A DNA stretch of 64,000 nucleotides from Trichostrongylus colubriformis (Eukaryota; Nematoda; Chromadorea; Rhabditida; Trichostrongylidae): NCBI GenBank assembly GCA_963978905.1, contig OZ022258.1, forward strand, positions 57,024,591 to 57,088,590, written 5' to 3'. The translations under genes were made by a program, and so were the position numbers. Below the pieces are notes generated by a model, which saw only the letters and a list, made by a program, of their open reading frames with translations, was not told the DNA's origin and searched no databases. Positions 47,888 through 59,385 of the stretch are shown one piece after another; the first letter of the stretch is position 1; each line of letters starts with the position of its first letter.

Positions 47888-48527
47888 GTACTTATCGCAA
47901 TCAGTAAAGAATGCAAATGAAATATAAGTGACAAAATTTTTCAGATCTATCCGTGCACGATTCCTTCAAGAAGTAGTGAAGAGTTTTTCGTCTGGCAAGA
48001 ATAACACACTTGTGATCTGGGCATTCCTTCACGTCAATAAATTTGAGATACGAAACTATTACAACAGTATGTACGATTAGCTGTGCCAGTTACAGGTGGC
48101 GAAAGCCGTGCGGAACGCTGTATTCCGACTTGATAACTGTTTCCAGTATTGCGATGTCGCAGATTTGCTGGTAGAAGGTGAAGGCTGAGTCTTATACCAT
48201 GCTAAGGAAACCTTCAGCTAGCTCACAATGGGAGCCAATATACGACGACGACATGTCGTGTTTAGAAGAGTGGCTGTAAGTGCTCTAAGAACCAAGATGT
48301 TGTTCGCTAAATTGTAGAAGCGTGTGACGGCAATTATGACATCTCTTAAATTACAAAATCACTCCAAAGGCAAAAATTAGTGTTTACCCAAACAGCCAAG
48401 AACCAAGCAGTTGTTCGGTTAAGCTGTAGAAGAGTGAAGTTGCAATTATAATACCTCCTCGATATATGATTACTCTCAAAGTGACTGCTAGTTGGGACTA
48501 CACGGACAGACAGACAGACAGACAGAA

Positions 48528-48596
<69 letters not shown>

Positions 48597-48625
48597 AACA
48601 GATAGACAGACAGACAAACAGACAT

Positions 48626-48659
<34 letters not shown>

Positions 48660-48949
48660 CAACGGATAGACAGACAGACAGAGAGACAGAGAGAGAGACA
48701 GACAGACAGACAGACTCACATTCCAGTAAACGAAAAGGTCAGCATGCATTTAATATGAAACACGCTTGTTGACGAACGCACCCTTGAAATCAAGCAACTC
48801 ATGGCTAGCCGAGCGTTTCTTAGAGCAACGATTTTTTTGAATGAACATAGCCACAACTGCATTGTTTCATTCTCGAATTAGCGGTCGGCCCAATGAACGT
48901 TTTACCGTGGTTGCAAGTATACGGAGTTACGGGCGGAGAGCTTTGATCC
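47888..48949. other. Downstream flank of the CAP gene, noncoding
   Basis: No clear AATAAA within 100 bp of the stop codon; AAATGAAATATAAG at about 47918 is a weak candidate poly(A) region. It contains a repeat of the family A right flank and the microsatellite. Confidence 0.4.
48503..48716. repeat. (CAGA)n tetranucleotide microsatellite
   Basis: About 210 bp of GACA/CAGA repeats with a few CAAA, CATA and GAGA interruptions. The open frames through it, on both strands, are compositional artefacts. Confidence 0.95.
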
Positions 48950-49230
48950 TGGACGAGACTCGAACCCGCACTCCATGCTTTCCGAGCATATGTGCTTGTC
49001 CATTACACTACCGAGACCCCCTCCACTTCAAACTCCGCTTCTGAATGGTATACTTACCACACTCATCAGCACTCACACGTATAACATGTTGAGCAGATTG
49101 GCCAATATCCGCATCGAGCCATGAAGCTGGAAGCTCAATTAGATTTTGACTTTGATATTGTTGATTTTTGACAGCTGCTGGTTTTTGCCGCAGCTCGCGA
49201 TGCGGAAGTTATTACAAGGATGTCATTGAG
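48950..49230 (-). repeat. tRNA-derived SINE, reverse, with tail
   Basis: Minus-strand B box (GACGAGACTCGAACCCGCAC), A-box region (CTTGTCCATTACACTACCGAGACCCCC), and at 49175-49225 the family tail as GACAGCTGCTGG...CCGCAGCTCGCGATGCGGAAGTT. The segment 49060-49150 also resembles 32225-32280. Confidence 0.55.
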
Positions 49231-49234
49231 GAGC

Positions 49235-50173
49235 TGAGTCGATGTAAAAAGGGGTCGCGGTAGTGAAATGGACTAGAACATATGCCCGTAAAGCATGAAG
49301 TGAGTGTTCGTGTCTCATCGAGACCGAAAGTTTTGCCCATAACCAGCATACTAGTAATAGCTTTAGCATCGCGGGCTGCGGCGAAAATTAGCCTCTATCA
49401 AAAATCAATATCAAAAGCAATTTCTGCTGTGGTATTGGAAGCCATCAGAACACGCAATACTTTTATGAAAGTGCAGTGGAAACTTTTGCACATATTCAAC
49501 TAATTCAACCACAGAAACATTCAGCCAAAACGAAAATTTTCACTGAACTTCACCAATGAAGCATTGAACACAAACATGACTTATTTACAAAGTTATTAAT
49601 ACAAGTTTCTTCAATAAGCTGAGAATGCACCACGGTGCCAAGAAAAAATGTCATGGAATTCCTCAAAAAATGGACATCCCGATCATATACCGAGTAGAGG
49701 GGTCTGTGCCGGGGCACTAACGGGTGCGTATCAAATGAATCGCAGGATTGTGAGGCCAACGTGCGCAGTGATTCCTGCGGCCAGAAATCTCCAAAAGGGT
49801 TTGACAACCTTACTTTGACTATCGAATAGCTTTCCGTCTCAGTTATCATCAATGACCTAATTGATTCCCCTGAGAGCTTCCAAATGGAGGTTTTCGAAAA
49901 CCATTTTACAGATGCACGGTCACGTGAACTTCTAATTTGGTTTAGGTTTTTTCACAAAACGTTGACCTTCTTCTCCTTATTGTTTCTGACTCCCGTGACG
50001 GTCACGCAATAGTCAAAAAAGGATACCTTTGGGGTTCTAAAGGAGATCCAGTGTTCACGTGGTGAGCCTCGGAAATCTGCTCGCCGTCTCAGTGATGCAC
50101 GGCGCGACCTCATGGAGTGAAAACCGCCCATGTCGTGATAAGGAGAGCAACCCGTCGAGGTTAGCGAATTTCA
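49235..50173 (+). repeat. Duplicated SINE-containing unit, copy 2 (empty site)
   Basis: Starts with a SINE (GGTCGCGGTAGTGAAATGG; TTTTGCCCATAACCAGCATAC; tail GCATCGCGGGCTGCGGCG). It then follows copy 1 block by block to GTCGTGATAAGGAGAGCAACCCGTCGAGG. It has a single CCCGATCA near 49677-49684 where copy 1 carries the 849-bp insertion. Confidence 0.6.
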
Positions 50174-50660
50174 TGCCTCTTTCTCCACATATTGGCCTGG
50201 TAATAACAGTCGAGCAGTGTCAACTACTGTTCACGTGTGTGAAGTGCACAAGAATGATATGTGTGGAAAACAAAACAGACACAGCACGGTTTTGTCATTG
50301 CCCTTTCGAGCTTCCACTACCACCAAAATAACAGAGATACTGTAATTCACCGAGACCAGGCCCCATCAGCAGTATATACTCACGATCAAAATACTTAATG
50401 CCTTCTGCAATTAACTATAGGTCAGGGTACACCGAGGGTCGAAGATTTCTCGACAGAGGGGGGTCGTATTTGAAGGGCGGGGAGGGGGGGCGTATCTGCA
50501 GAGGTCAGCAATGGTCCCAGGATAGATGATAAGCAGAACTTGCCGTCAGCTCTCCCGGTTGCGTAAGAAAATATTACTGAAAATGAGTGATCTTTATAAA
50601 GTACAGTAGAATACTCATTGTCAGCTAACTTTGCAGTTGGCAATAGCTTCTGATATTGTA

Positions 50661-51558
50661 TTAGGTTGATTCATAATAAATCGGACAAATTGACCAATTT
50701 TAACCATTGTCGTACAACTTTTTTACGACAACAGGGATTCACTTGAAATATACTCCATCTTTATCGATGACCTTCTGCCACGGTATAGGCAGATCATGGA
50801 TGCCCTTGCTCCAGAAGGCCGGAAGCTGGAGCTCGAAGAAGTTGCCGAGTGCCGCCTTGACCTCGTCGCGAGTTTTGAAGTCTTGGCCGTCCAGGTGGCG
50901 TTGGCTGTGGGAGAAAAGGTGGAAATCTGAAGGGGCCAGGTCTGGGGAGTACGGTGGGTATAGAAGTACGGTCCAACTGTACGACAGCAGCTCGGCCTTG
51001 GTCGATCTTGCGAAGTGCGGTCTGTGGAAGTAGACAAGTTGTCGTGCTGGAAGTAGACATGTGACCGCCGCCGTAGCGAACTTTGGACATTGGCCTTCAA
51101 TTCTCGTAATTGACGAACGTAGACGTCGGCGGATACTGTGGTACCTTCATCGAGCAGCTCCCAGTACTCTATGCCGTGTACGCTCCACCAACCGCGGTTT
51201 TCGTCTTCGATGGAATAGTCGCCTGACGCAAACTTCGAATGCTACAACTACAGTGTACTTCTGCCGGGGGCATGCTCCTTGTGAACTTCTATCAGACGTC
51301 TGCCGATATCCGCGGGTTCCTGGCCAGATAGCGATATAAATAGTATGACGTTGCGGATGTGGTCTCTGGACCGCTTGAAATCGTGCGGCATTGTGGCGGA
51401 ATGAATTTACTTTGAAAGATTATTTTGCGGTACTTTGAAGAGCTTTTCATACTCATTCCAACGGTACCTCGCGCGTTCATTTTCGTTAATTCGTTACTGA
51501 GTTATGATCTCTAGAAATCATCACTACCATTTGTCCGATTTATTATGAATCAACCTAA
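50661..51558 (-). mobile_element. Internally deleted mariner, 898 bp
   Basis: TA-flanked, with near-perfect ends TTAGGTTGATTCATAATAAATCGGACAAAT. Shorter than an intact mariner (about 1.3 kb), with the 5' transposase part missing. Confidence 0.85.
50739..51180 (-). pseudogene. mariner transposase C-terminal half
   Basis: The minus strand gives YVRQLRELKANVQSS and then VYFQHDN (second catalytic Asp). After a frame change it gives YSPDLAPSDFHLF (third Asp) and a C-terminus ending KDGVYFK with a stop at about 50739. The N-terminal DNA-binding domain and the first Asp are absent. The family differs from the mariner at 22309-23558 in both ends and C-terminus. Confidence 0.75.
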
Positions 51559-51620
51559 TAGATATTAGGTAGTTTCGAGAGAGGGATCGTATTTGGGTCC
51601 CCGTCGAGAGGGGAGGGGTT

Positions 51621-52860
51621 GCACTGTGTCGGCCATTTTCCTCGACACCTGGGTGTGCTCTGTTACAGGTATGTCAGTTGCTCAGCTGCGTAATATTTTG
51701 AGCCTGTTCGGAGAGCTTCACAGCACATGGAAATACTGTCAAGATTCTGACAACAAAGAGGTGTAGGACAAGTCCAAGGCAACGGCAAGATTGCGCCATC
51801 GCCCATCACGTGAGTGCTACCGCCGGCTTCAGCTACATGAAATGGGACCAGCAAAAGGTGGCGCTAAACTGCGAGCCATGTAAGTCAGTAGAAAACCATG
51901 ATGCAGTGGGGGTGACCAACGATTATACCCAGTGCTCTTGTTGCATCGCCGTCTCCTGCGACATCGAGTGGTTGTCCATGAATTTTCAATGAAATTGTCA
52001 CATATACACGCAATGGTCGGTTCTTGCTCCACGGAGTACACCGCCTACATTCAGCCGTAAGAGTCAGGGAGCTCCTATATTACTTCAATGCAAATGCTCA
52101 CACAATCAAGCATAACACCGAGCAAGGTGGTCTTATAATTATTATTAGGGTGGTGCATAATTGATGCGTCTTCTTGTTGTTACGCTTTTCTGTAGTGGAA
52201 ATTGACGTTCTGACGAGTAATAAATGGGAGCAGTCCTAGATTTCAATGGCGAAAACGGTCCCGAATGTTTATGTGGACATTCTTTATTATTCCTGCTGAA
52301 TTTTATTATTGTTTTCGCTGAATAAAATTGTTCAAACAGGTCGCATTAATTAGGCACCCACATAATATGACATACTAACTTGGGAGATTATAAATAGTGT
52401 GTGCACAGGTTTGGCAAATATTGTATACGGCTTCCACGCTTCGAAAAGCCTCCACAACTTTATAAAGAAATCAAGTTCCCTTTTGGAATTATCAACTTAA
52501 CTATTTTACTAACCTTTATCTTTCAAGAGCTATATAAGGTTGATGATAGAACCTTGCTGACATGACGTAACCGGACTTGTAGGCGTAGCGACGTGTGACT
52601 GAGAAAAAACGGCGAGGATCTGAATCTGAAAAGAATTTTCTTAAAACCAGCTGCAGCAGACGTAAGCGATTAAAAATTGGGAGAATTCATAAACCTACTT
52701 GGCAAAGAAGAAAGGAACATCTCTTCGCGATGATAAATATGTTGCCACTCACATTTACAGGCACTAGAAGGAACACCTTTCATTGGGTCAAGATAAAGAA
52801 GGATTATCAGTGCGTTTTACGGTGCAATATTATGTATTGTGTTCCATTACACCAATAACA
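51621..52860. other. Noncoding interval
   Basis: Frames at 51810-51992 (+) and 51829-52041 (-) contain Cys codons but no pattern I recognise and no splice support; 52595-52858 (+) is Lys/Arg rich. None is called. Confidence 0.35.
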
Positions 52861-52993
52861 CCTAAGGCCGCTTCCATACTTTGCGCACCGACGCCGTCAC
52901 GCGCGTGCCTGCGTCACGCGCGTGCCGGCGTCACGCGCGTGACGCAGGCACGCGCGTGACGGCGTCGGTGCGCAAAGTATTGAACCGGCCTAA
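52861..52993. repeat. MITE family C with 45-bp perfect palindrome arms
   Basis: Outer ends CCTAAGGCCGCTTCCATACTTTGCG and CGCAAAGTATTGAACCGGCCTAA are inverted. Inside, 52880-52924 and 52932-52976 are exact reverse complements around a 7-nt loop. The arms are built from GTCACGCGCGTG words. Noncoding, extremely stable as a stem. Confidence 0.8.
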
Positions 52994-53204
52994 TAGTGGG
53001 TAGACGACTTGCGACGATCCCTTTCTGAAAGCACCTATATGGTAGGACAGGAATAGGACCCTACGTGTTCGAGAAGGGAATGTGAATTTTGGCTCACATT
53101 TGGCTAGTAAACGGGATGTAGGTGAAACTCTTTCTCTGTTCATCGACAGAAAATTACCTTACTTCCTGTGGAGCTCGTATGGAAGAGAAGGATTCGCCGT
53201 ACTG

Positions 53205-54318
53205 TTAGGTCGCGTTCATACTTTGCCCACTGACGACGGCGCCGACGGCGACGGCGGCAATACGAGCCCGGCACCGGCGGCGACAACGTCAAAATCACGT
53301 GCCTGTCACTGACCACGGCGTCACTTTGGTGACGCGCTCCCGTTGTAAAACGTTTGACCCAACCACACTGCAGTATAATGACCGTGACAAGAGCTCAGGG
53401 ATTCAAATTATTATAGAACCAGTTGAGCTGGCGCACATTACTGCGCGCGTCACACATGGAACCATGCTGATTGGCCTCAATCGATATCGATCGATCAGTA
53501 TCACCATTCGAACGATTTGCAGAAACAGGGAATTTGCAAAAACTGGGAAATGGAATAAAATCCCTCCCCGTCAGTCTCGTCCTTCCACACTAATCGATAT
53601 CGATCAAGCTCATTTAGCGCTTCTATGTGTGACGCGCGCAGTAGTGTGCGCCAGCCCAACTGGTATCTAAAATTCATGATCACAGCTTTGTACAACGCGA
53701 GATATGAATTTTCCGACATTCGTCTTTTGAGTCTTTTTATCAGCCGTTATCAGTTGCTATCACTTCCGGCCTCTCAAAAATAATGTTCCCTTATCACCTC
53801 CTATATCACTTTAAGAAAACGTTCCTAGCTTTGCCGCGACGCGAGATAAATTTCCCGCCATTCGCCTTTCGAGGCTCCTTATCACCTCTTATCCGTTGCT
53901 ATCACTTCCGGTCCCCCACCAATAATGTTCCTTTATCACCCCTATATCACTTCAGAAAATCAGGTTCCCAGCTTTGCTGCGACGCGAGATATGAATTTCG
54001 TGACAAACAGACGGACACACACACACAGACAGACAAACGGATTATATATAGTAGTGATTTGGCATAGTATTGCATTATGCCAAGACTCGAATTCGAATTC
54101 GTGGGCTCTTCCCACGCATATCGCGCATAGTTTGTACTTTGCCAAAATTCGCATTTAAATTCGTGTCTCTCGCCAGGATCATCATACTGTAATGTGGTTG
54201 GGTTGGACGTTTTGAGAAGCGTCACCAGAGTGCCACCAGTGGTCGGCAGCGGACACATGATTTTGACGCTGTCGCTGTCGGTGTCAGCGTCGGTGCGCAA
54301 AGTGTGAACGCAGCCTTA
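53205..54318. repeat. MITE family C, long copy hosting a Helitron-like element
   Basis: The left arm (53205 to about 53400) and right arm (about 54160-54318) are inverted over roughly 150 bp: GCGTTCATACTTTGC / GCGCAAAGTGTGAACGC, CGTCAAAATCACGTG / CACATGATTTTGACG, and ACCCAACCACACTGCAGTAT / ATACTGTAATGTGGTTGGGT. The Helitron-like copy B sits between the arms. Confidence 0.65.
53419..54057 (-). mobile_element. Helitron-like element, copy B
   Basis: On the minus strand it starts TCACTACTATATATAATCC after a host A and ends GCTCAACTGG before a host T. It carries a CTGTCTGTGTGTG stretch, two diverged tandem units (GCTTTGC.GCGACGCGAGATA blocks, TTATCACCTC..) and a terminal palindrome whose inner arm is at about 53645-53664 (GCGCCAGCCCAACTGG). 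Confidence 0.6.
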
Positions 54319-54407
54319 GGCGTCGTTGGTGTGCGGGACGCATACACGATAATGTGCCAAAATACGAGCCCCTCTTTCGTTTACCGCACTGAGCACTTTA
54401 TTCAATA

Positions 54408-54857
54408 CCAGTTGGGCTGGCGCACACAACTGCGGGCATCACACATGGAAGCATGCTAATTGGGCTTGATCAATAGCGATCGATCAGTATCATCACTCGA
54501 ACGATTTAAGAAACGGGGAACTCGCGAAAACGGAAAAGGGAAACTAAATTCCTCCCATCAATCTCGTCCTTATACCACTTTAGGAATTAAGAGTCCCAGC
54601 TTTGCTGCGACGCGAGATATAAATTTCTCACCATTCGCCTCTCGAGGCTCCTTATCAGCCCTTATCAGCTGCTATCACTTCCGTTCCCTCAGCACTGATG
54701 TACCCTTACCACCCCTTATATCGCTTTAAAAATTCAGAGTTCCAGCTTTACTGCGACGAGAGATATGAATTTCGTGACAGACGTACAAAGGGACGGACAA
54801 AGGGACGGACGGACGGAGGGAGTACAGACAGACGAAGCGTTTTATATATAGTAGGGA
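54408..54857 (-). mobile_element. Helitron-like element, copy C
   Basis: On the minus strand it starts TCCCTACTATATATAAAACG after a host A and ends GCCCAACTGG before a host T. Its 3' part (54408-54580) aligns with the 3' part of copy B without the inner palindrome arm; the 5' part has the CGAAATTCATATCTC block and GTCCGTCCGTCC stretch. Confidence 0.6.
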
Positions 54858-55933
54858 TTATCTACATGCTATATGCAGAAAACGAAATACGCAACCGGAT
54901 TTTGACAGTCAAGGCGACAACAGTTTGAAGCGGATAGAGGCTATCGAGTCGCCTAGGTTCTAGGTGATTGAAATCGCTATGAACTACTATGCTGGTTCAC
55001 AGATTCTGACCCGTTCACAAAATACTTCAGATCCAAACTTGCTTTCAAAAAGCTCTCCGAGACGACGTGAAAGACAAATGGCTTAGCATGGTGGACAATG
55101 GCAGTGGTTATATTGCTGTATATAATTTGGTCAAAGAATAAATTTGAAAATATTGTCAGCGAGACACACATCACGCATAGTAGTAAAGTAGTAAGAATAC
55201 TTATAAAGAAGGTAAGACTTCAATACAGCGAGATGGCACGAATTATTAGTGAGGAAAAAATTCCGCACAGCCGCAGATTGTCGAAATGATTCGACTAATC
55301 AATGATTTACGATCTACGTTTCAGTTGATCAAACGATAAATTCAAGAATTCATAGAGATATGTATTACATTCAATGCTCACAAACAGTATCTTCTATGTA
55401 ATTGCGAGGATTTCGACCACGAGTCTCTCATACCAAGGTCAGGCAAACGTCAAAGAAACCTCGATAGTGCTGGTCCCAATTTGGGACGGAAAATGGTGGG
55501 AACGGGTGAACGTGAAACTCGCCATAAGAATCCTCGAAATCTATGAACTTTCGATGAGATTTTGGGCCAGTTAGCCTGGCTTCGAAAAGCTTGTCAATTG
55601 CTAATTGTACTTATTGTTAGTACTGGATGGCAATGCCACATATAGACGGTCGAGTACAGGAAAGGACAACCAAGAAGTCGTCGACCAATGTGTGAGTCGT
55701 ATTTTTCACAAAAAATTCTTGACGCTGTATCTGGCCCTGCTCCAGACTCCATACAGCCGTCGATCAACACTCCCTTTTATGACATCTACTTGTGACACAG
55801 TTATCAGTAGGTGCGGAACTGCCAGCCTGAGCAGTTTATCACTGCCATCTTCTCACCCATAACAAAATTTCGTGGCCTGGTAACGAGTGTGTACCCTTAT
55901 AGCAGTTAATCACAGCACAAAAACGCTTCAGTC
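54858..55933. other. Noncoding interval
   Basis: No supported gene; frames at 55374-55574 and 55605-55862 lack family motifs. Confidence 0.35.
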
Positions 55934-56080
55934 GCCGTCAGACTTTGCGATTTTTCGTACTCCGGCGTCGCACTTTCGCACGCAAAGTTACGTCATTACA
56001 CAATCTCAAGGTCGTAATATCGCGTGCGAAAGTGCAACGCCGCAAAATCGCAGAATCGCAAAACCGCAAACTTCGACGGC
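55934..56080. repeat. Short inverted-repeat MITE (GCCGTCAGAC termini), copy 2
   Basis: GCCGTCAGACTTTGCGATTTT at the left and AAACTTCGACGGC at the right, with internal GTAATATCGCGTGCG as in the copy at 3200-3365. Confidence 0.6.
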
Positions 56081-56084
56081 AGAC

Positions 56085-56253
56085 TTAGGCCGCGTTCATA
56101 CTTTGTGTCGGCAGGTCGTGGTTGCGTTCACAGGCAGCGAGGCAGAGTGCAACGAGGGAGATGCAAAGACACGCAGGTGACGAGGGAGGGTGGCACAGAA
56201 GGCGACGCAGAGACAGAGAACAGTAACCACGTCTGCCGCCAGCACCGCAAAGT
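56085..56253. repeat. Palindromic MITE family C, copy
   Basis: The left end TTAGGCCGCGTTCATACTTTG directly abuts the preceding MITE; the right end is CACCGCAAAGTATTTC. The centre is a purine-rich GCAGAG/GACG-word segment that is the complement in style of the copy at 36292. Confidence 0.55.
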
Positions 56254-56670
56254 ATTTCTTCAGCTGCACGGAGAAGCGCCATACACACAACTTTTCCTCG
56301 AAACTATGGAGGTTATGGAAGAACTGTATCGATCCATCGATCCAACAGTAGCACTCAACGTAAATGTAGCATTTACACAAGCGAAGAGAATAAACGCTTG
56401 GAAGCGTAGCCACATGCATTCAGTTGCATTCAGTTGACACAGTTCAAATATTTACTAGAAAAACATGAGCGAGTCTTGGCACTTTATGCACGAGTTAGGG
56501 CAATATATCAAAAAACAACACACAAAGTAATAACTAATTCATCTACTAGTAAATATACAGTTAAGACAATAATCAAAGGTTATTACGGTAGTTTCCAGGT
56601 ATCGCAGGTGAAGACAGTAAAATTTCTGACAGCTTCAAGCATACTAGTCTACACCAGTGATTCGATGAGA

Positions 56671-57145
56671 ATGTGCCGTAAGCACACAGAATTCGCGTGG
56701 CCCCAGTTAACTCGCGAAGGAATGGTGCGAGACAGACGTGGGGTGCGTGTTGGGTCCCGGTGCGATTAAGCCTAGAATAAGGCCTAGAGGGGTGTGGGCA
56801 GATATGACAGCGAATCCCGTGGCCGCCCGCGGCGAGCGTTGCAGCGGGTACGAGCGCCAGTGGCAGGGCATGGCAGCCTTCGAGCGAGGCAGTGTGGCAT
56901 GAGTGGAAGCGCAGACGTGACGGAGTCACGCTCGGCCGCCTCCAAAGAGCAATCGCTACGGCGAGTCGTACTGGTGGCGCCGCGAGTGAAACGCCGCGAA
57001 GCGATTCGCTGTCATATCTGCCCACACCCCACCCTAGCACCATTACCACATTACCATTACCATTACCAGTACCGCGCGGATAGCTCGCATATCGCGCTGC
57101 ATGCCGAAATGCAGCGCGAATTTTCTGTCCTAATGGTACAAATCC
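56671..57145. mobile_element. hAT-like element relative with nested MITE
   Basis: Flanked by the direct repeat GTGATTCGATGAGA (56657-56670 and 57146-57159). The right end GCGAATTTTCTGTCCTAATGGTAC matches the 38666 end of the hAT-like element; the left end (GTGCCGTAAGCACACAGAATTCGCG) is its diverged inverse. A second element at 56789-57030 is nested inside. Confidence 0.5.
56789..57030. repeat. MITE with perfect 28-bp terminal inverted repeats
   Basis: GGGGTGTGGGCAGATATGACAGCGAATC at the left and its exact complement at the right. The GC-rich body of 242 bp has no coding motif; open frames through it are compositional. Confidence 0.75.
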
Positions 57146-57565
57146 GTGATTCGATGAGAGGCACAGTCACACTACTTCTTATCTTGCTGGGACAAAATAA
57201 CAATAAATATTACTGACATTCCATTACTACTACATAGCAAAAATTTTTATTGCAACCTTTGTAGGATTTAATAAGTTGGTATCAGTATAAACTGATCCAA
57301 GACGTCCTACTCAACCATTCTGAAGGTTCAGAATCTGCTTTCACAACGTCGTCCGGTGAAACCTGGTAGACAGAGGCAACGTGTCTCTCCACGACCCGTC
57401 TTCAAGCATGTTGCTCCATTCATGCAAAGCCCTTCACAGGCATCTGAAGCCAGCACTTCATAAAAGTATTATACAAAGGCTACGAAGAAGCAGAATGTAA
57501 ATATATAGGAAGATATAAATATAAAATAAATGAATATAAAACATATAAAAATAAGTATGCAAGGA

Positions 57566-57847
57566 TGGCGCCGTGCTTCGAGACACCAGGCTGTGTGGCG
57601 ATTGGTCGAATTTCCGCTTTGCGGCGTCGTATTACGACTTGCGCAGTCAAGAGGAATTTCAAGACGCAATAGGCTGGTACAGTGGAGGATCTTCGAAAAT
57701 TGCAGGTTGGAGAATTCGGAAGTTCGCCTATGTTGTTTTTGTTGCTGCTTTACCAGATAAAGCCGCAAATGACTCGCACTCGCCGGCGGCCTCACGAAAA
57801 TTCGAACAATCGCCACACACCCGAGGCACCATAGCGTGCAAGCTCGG
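57566..57847. repeat. Foldback element, about 280 bp
   Basis: GCCGTGCTTCGAGACACCAGG..GTGTGGCGATTGGTCGAATTT pairs with AAATTCGAACAATCGCCACACACCCGAGGCACCATAGCGTGC. Noncoding. Confidence 0.6.
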
Positions 57848-58349
57848 TTAGATGGGATGAACCTATAGAGGATGTTCGTGCTAAGCTTCTTCATAAAAAC
57901 CTGCCATGAATTAGTCCGAATAGTGCCTACCAAGAGGTCCAGCATTACTTGAATCATACCCGAGAAAAGCCATGAAAACGTCGACAGAGACAGAGAGAGA
58001 AAAATGAGTCCAAGTAAAATTCATTGTTCCCTATGGGTTAATGTCAGCTTAGAGTTTTTGAACCTTTGGGAAAAATGTTCTTCAATTCATCTACGATGAA
58101 AGAGAAGGAAGGAAAGGGTTGGCCCGACGTAGAGGAAGCAAAAAAAGTTGAGCTAAAGTACCTAATACTATGTCTATGTCTATTCCATCAATTTCTGCTT
58201 CTTTTCTATGATAACTTACCTTTGGGAGCTCTAAATGTCACAAACACGGTACGAAAGAGATGACGCAGGGACCTCACGGCAAGTCGACGCTCGAGGGCAC
58301 AGCCACGAGTAATCATAATATGAGAATTGGGAAGACTTATTATCTGTGA

Positions 58350-58700
58350 ACCAGTAGTTTAGCCCCAAACATTATTTTGGCGAAACTCGCACTGAAAAAC
58401 GCTCAGTTGGGTAATTATGTGATCCCGCAGTGCTCCCAGTCACGTTGCCTCGTCTCCGCTGCGCGAGTTACTGCGAGGGCGGGGAACGCGCGGTTGGCTG
58501 ACCTATTCCCTCGAAGTCTGCATCAACCCTTACCGGCCAGTGATACAAAGAGGGCGAAACGGAAACAGTGAGGAAAAAGGAGGTTTTCGGATTCCTATTT
58601 CTTGGTTTTTGACCGTTCTCAATCCGTCCTTCCTCTATTGTGACACTAATGACCATCTCGACTTGTAATTTTCGCAATTATTCCACAACCTGCCAACGTC
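58350..58700. repeat. Dispersed repeat, copy 2 (partner at 2440)
   Basis: GCGAGTTACTGCGAGGGCGG, ACCGGCCAGTGATACA, GGTTTTTGACCGT and CGCAATTATTCCACAACCTGCC align in order with 2440-2790. Confidence 0.45.
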
Positions 58701-59385
58701 CCCCCTAAAGGTATCTTTTATCGACCTCATAGCAGGTTAGAGGTAGAACAAGGTGTGGCTACTGTCATACAATCACGATGTGTGCAGGTACAGGATCGAG
58801 CAGAAACCCTACATACGAATGTTTCACACAAGGTATCATCCATGTTAGCAGTGGTATGCCATATAAGGCGAAGGTATACCAAATAGTATTCTGTCTGTCG
58901 TGATTAACACGATGTATAAGGAGGAAGGGACGAGTCGGCCAGATGATAGGGCACGCATCGCAAGGAGGGGAGGGCTTGCAACACCCGCTCTGTGTAGTCA
59001 CTAGCCCAACTCAGTGTCCCAAAAACGAAGCAAACGATGGTGTCGTTGAAGGCCCAATGTTGAAATTGTGAGATTTCAAGACAATAAAAGGCTTAGTAGA
59101 GAGATATCCACACATTCCATCGAACCTCCCAAAGAAAGGTTTAAATTGTGTCGTATACAATCATTGGTATGTCGTTGAAAATTGTATAGAAGACTATTCC
59201 AGCCATGATATAACCCATAACCCATAACTCGCGATATTTTGATTGCGTTTGCGTAGTTTTACGTATTGGAGAATATCTCACTCGAGAGACGAGGGAAGAC
59301 TAATATCTGTATAAGATATGCAACATGAACATATGCATTTATAGCATTAATAGAGAGAATAAAAATATTGAAATTGAGCATTCAA

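Larger units (their letters stand above)
50405..51620. repeat. G-rich dispersed repeat split by a mariner
   Basis: The left half has GGGTACACCGAGGGTCGAAGATTTCTCGACAG and GGGGGGTCGTATTTG; the right half has GGGATCGTATTTGGGTCCCCG. Same family as 6336-6640. The interruption is the mariner 50661-51558. Confidence 0.45.

Noticed and set aside
48346..48749. Open frames with VCLSVCLS or DRQTDRQT repeats
   Set aside because: Direct translation of the (CAGA)n microsatellite; no flanking coding evidence.
48960..49020. Possible tRNA gene on the minus strand
   Set aside because: Same reasoning: SINE head with family-specific 3' tail, no closed cloverleaf.
51810..52041. Small Cys-containing frames on both strands
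   Set aside because: No recognisable Cys spacing, no signal peptide and no splice support.
56794..57216. 140-codon GC-rich open frame
   Set aside because: Runs through a MITE with perfect 28-bp inverted repeats; the frame is a by-product of its base composition.
58765..59001. Further Cys-rich exons of the EGF/GCC2-GCC3 gene (CCKPSPPCDAC and a CETFVC..CTCTHRDC frame)
   Set aside because: The two Cys-rich pieces lie in different frames separated by stops, with no convincing acceptor in the required phase.
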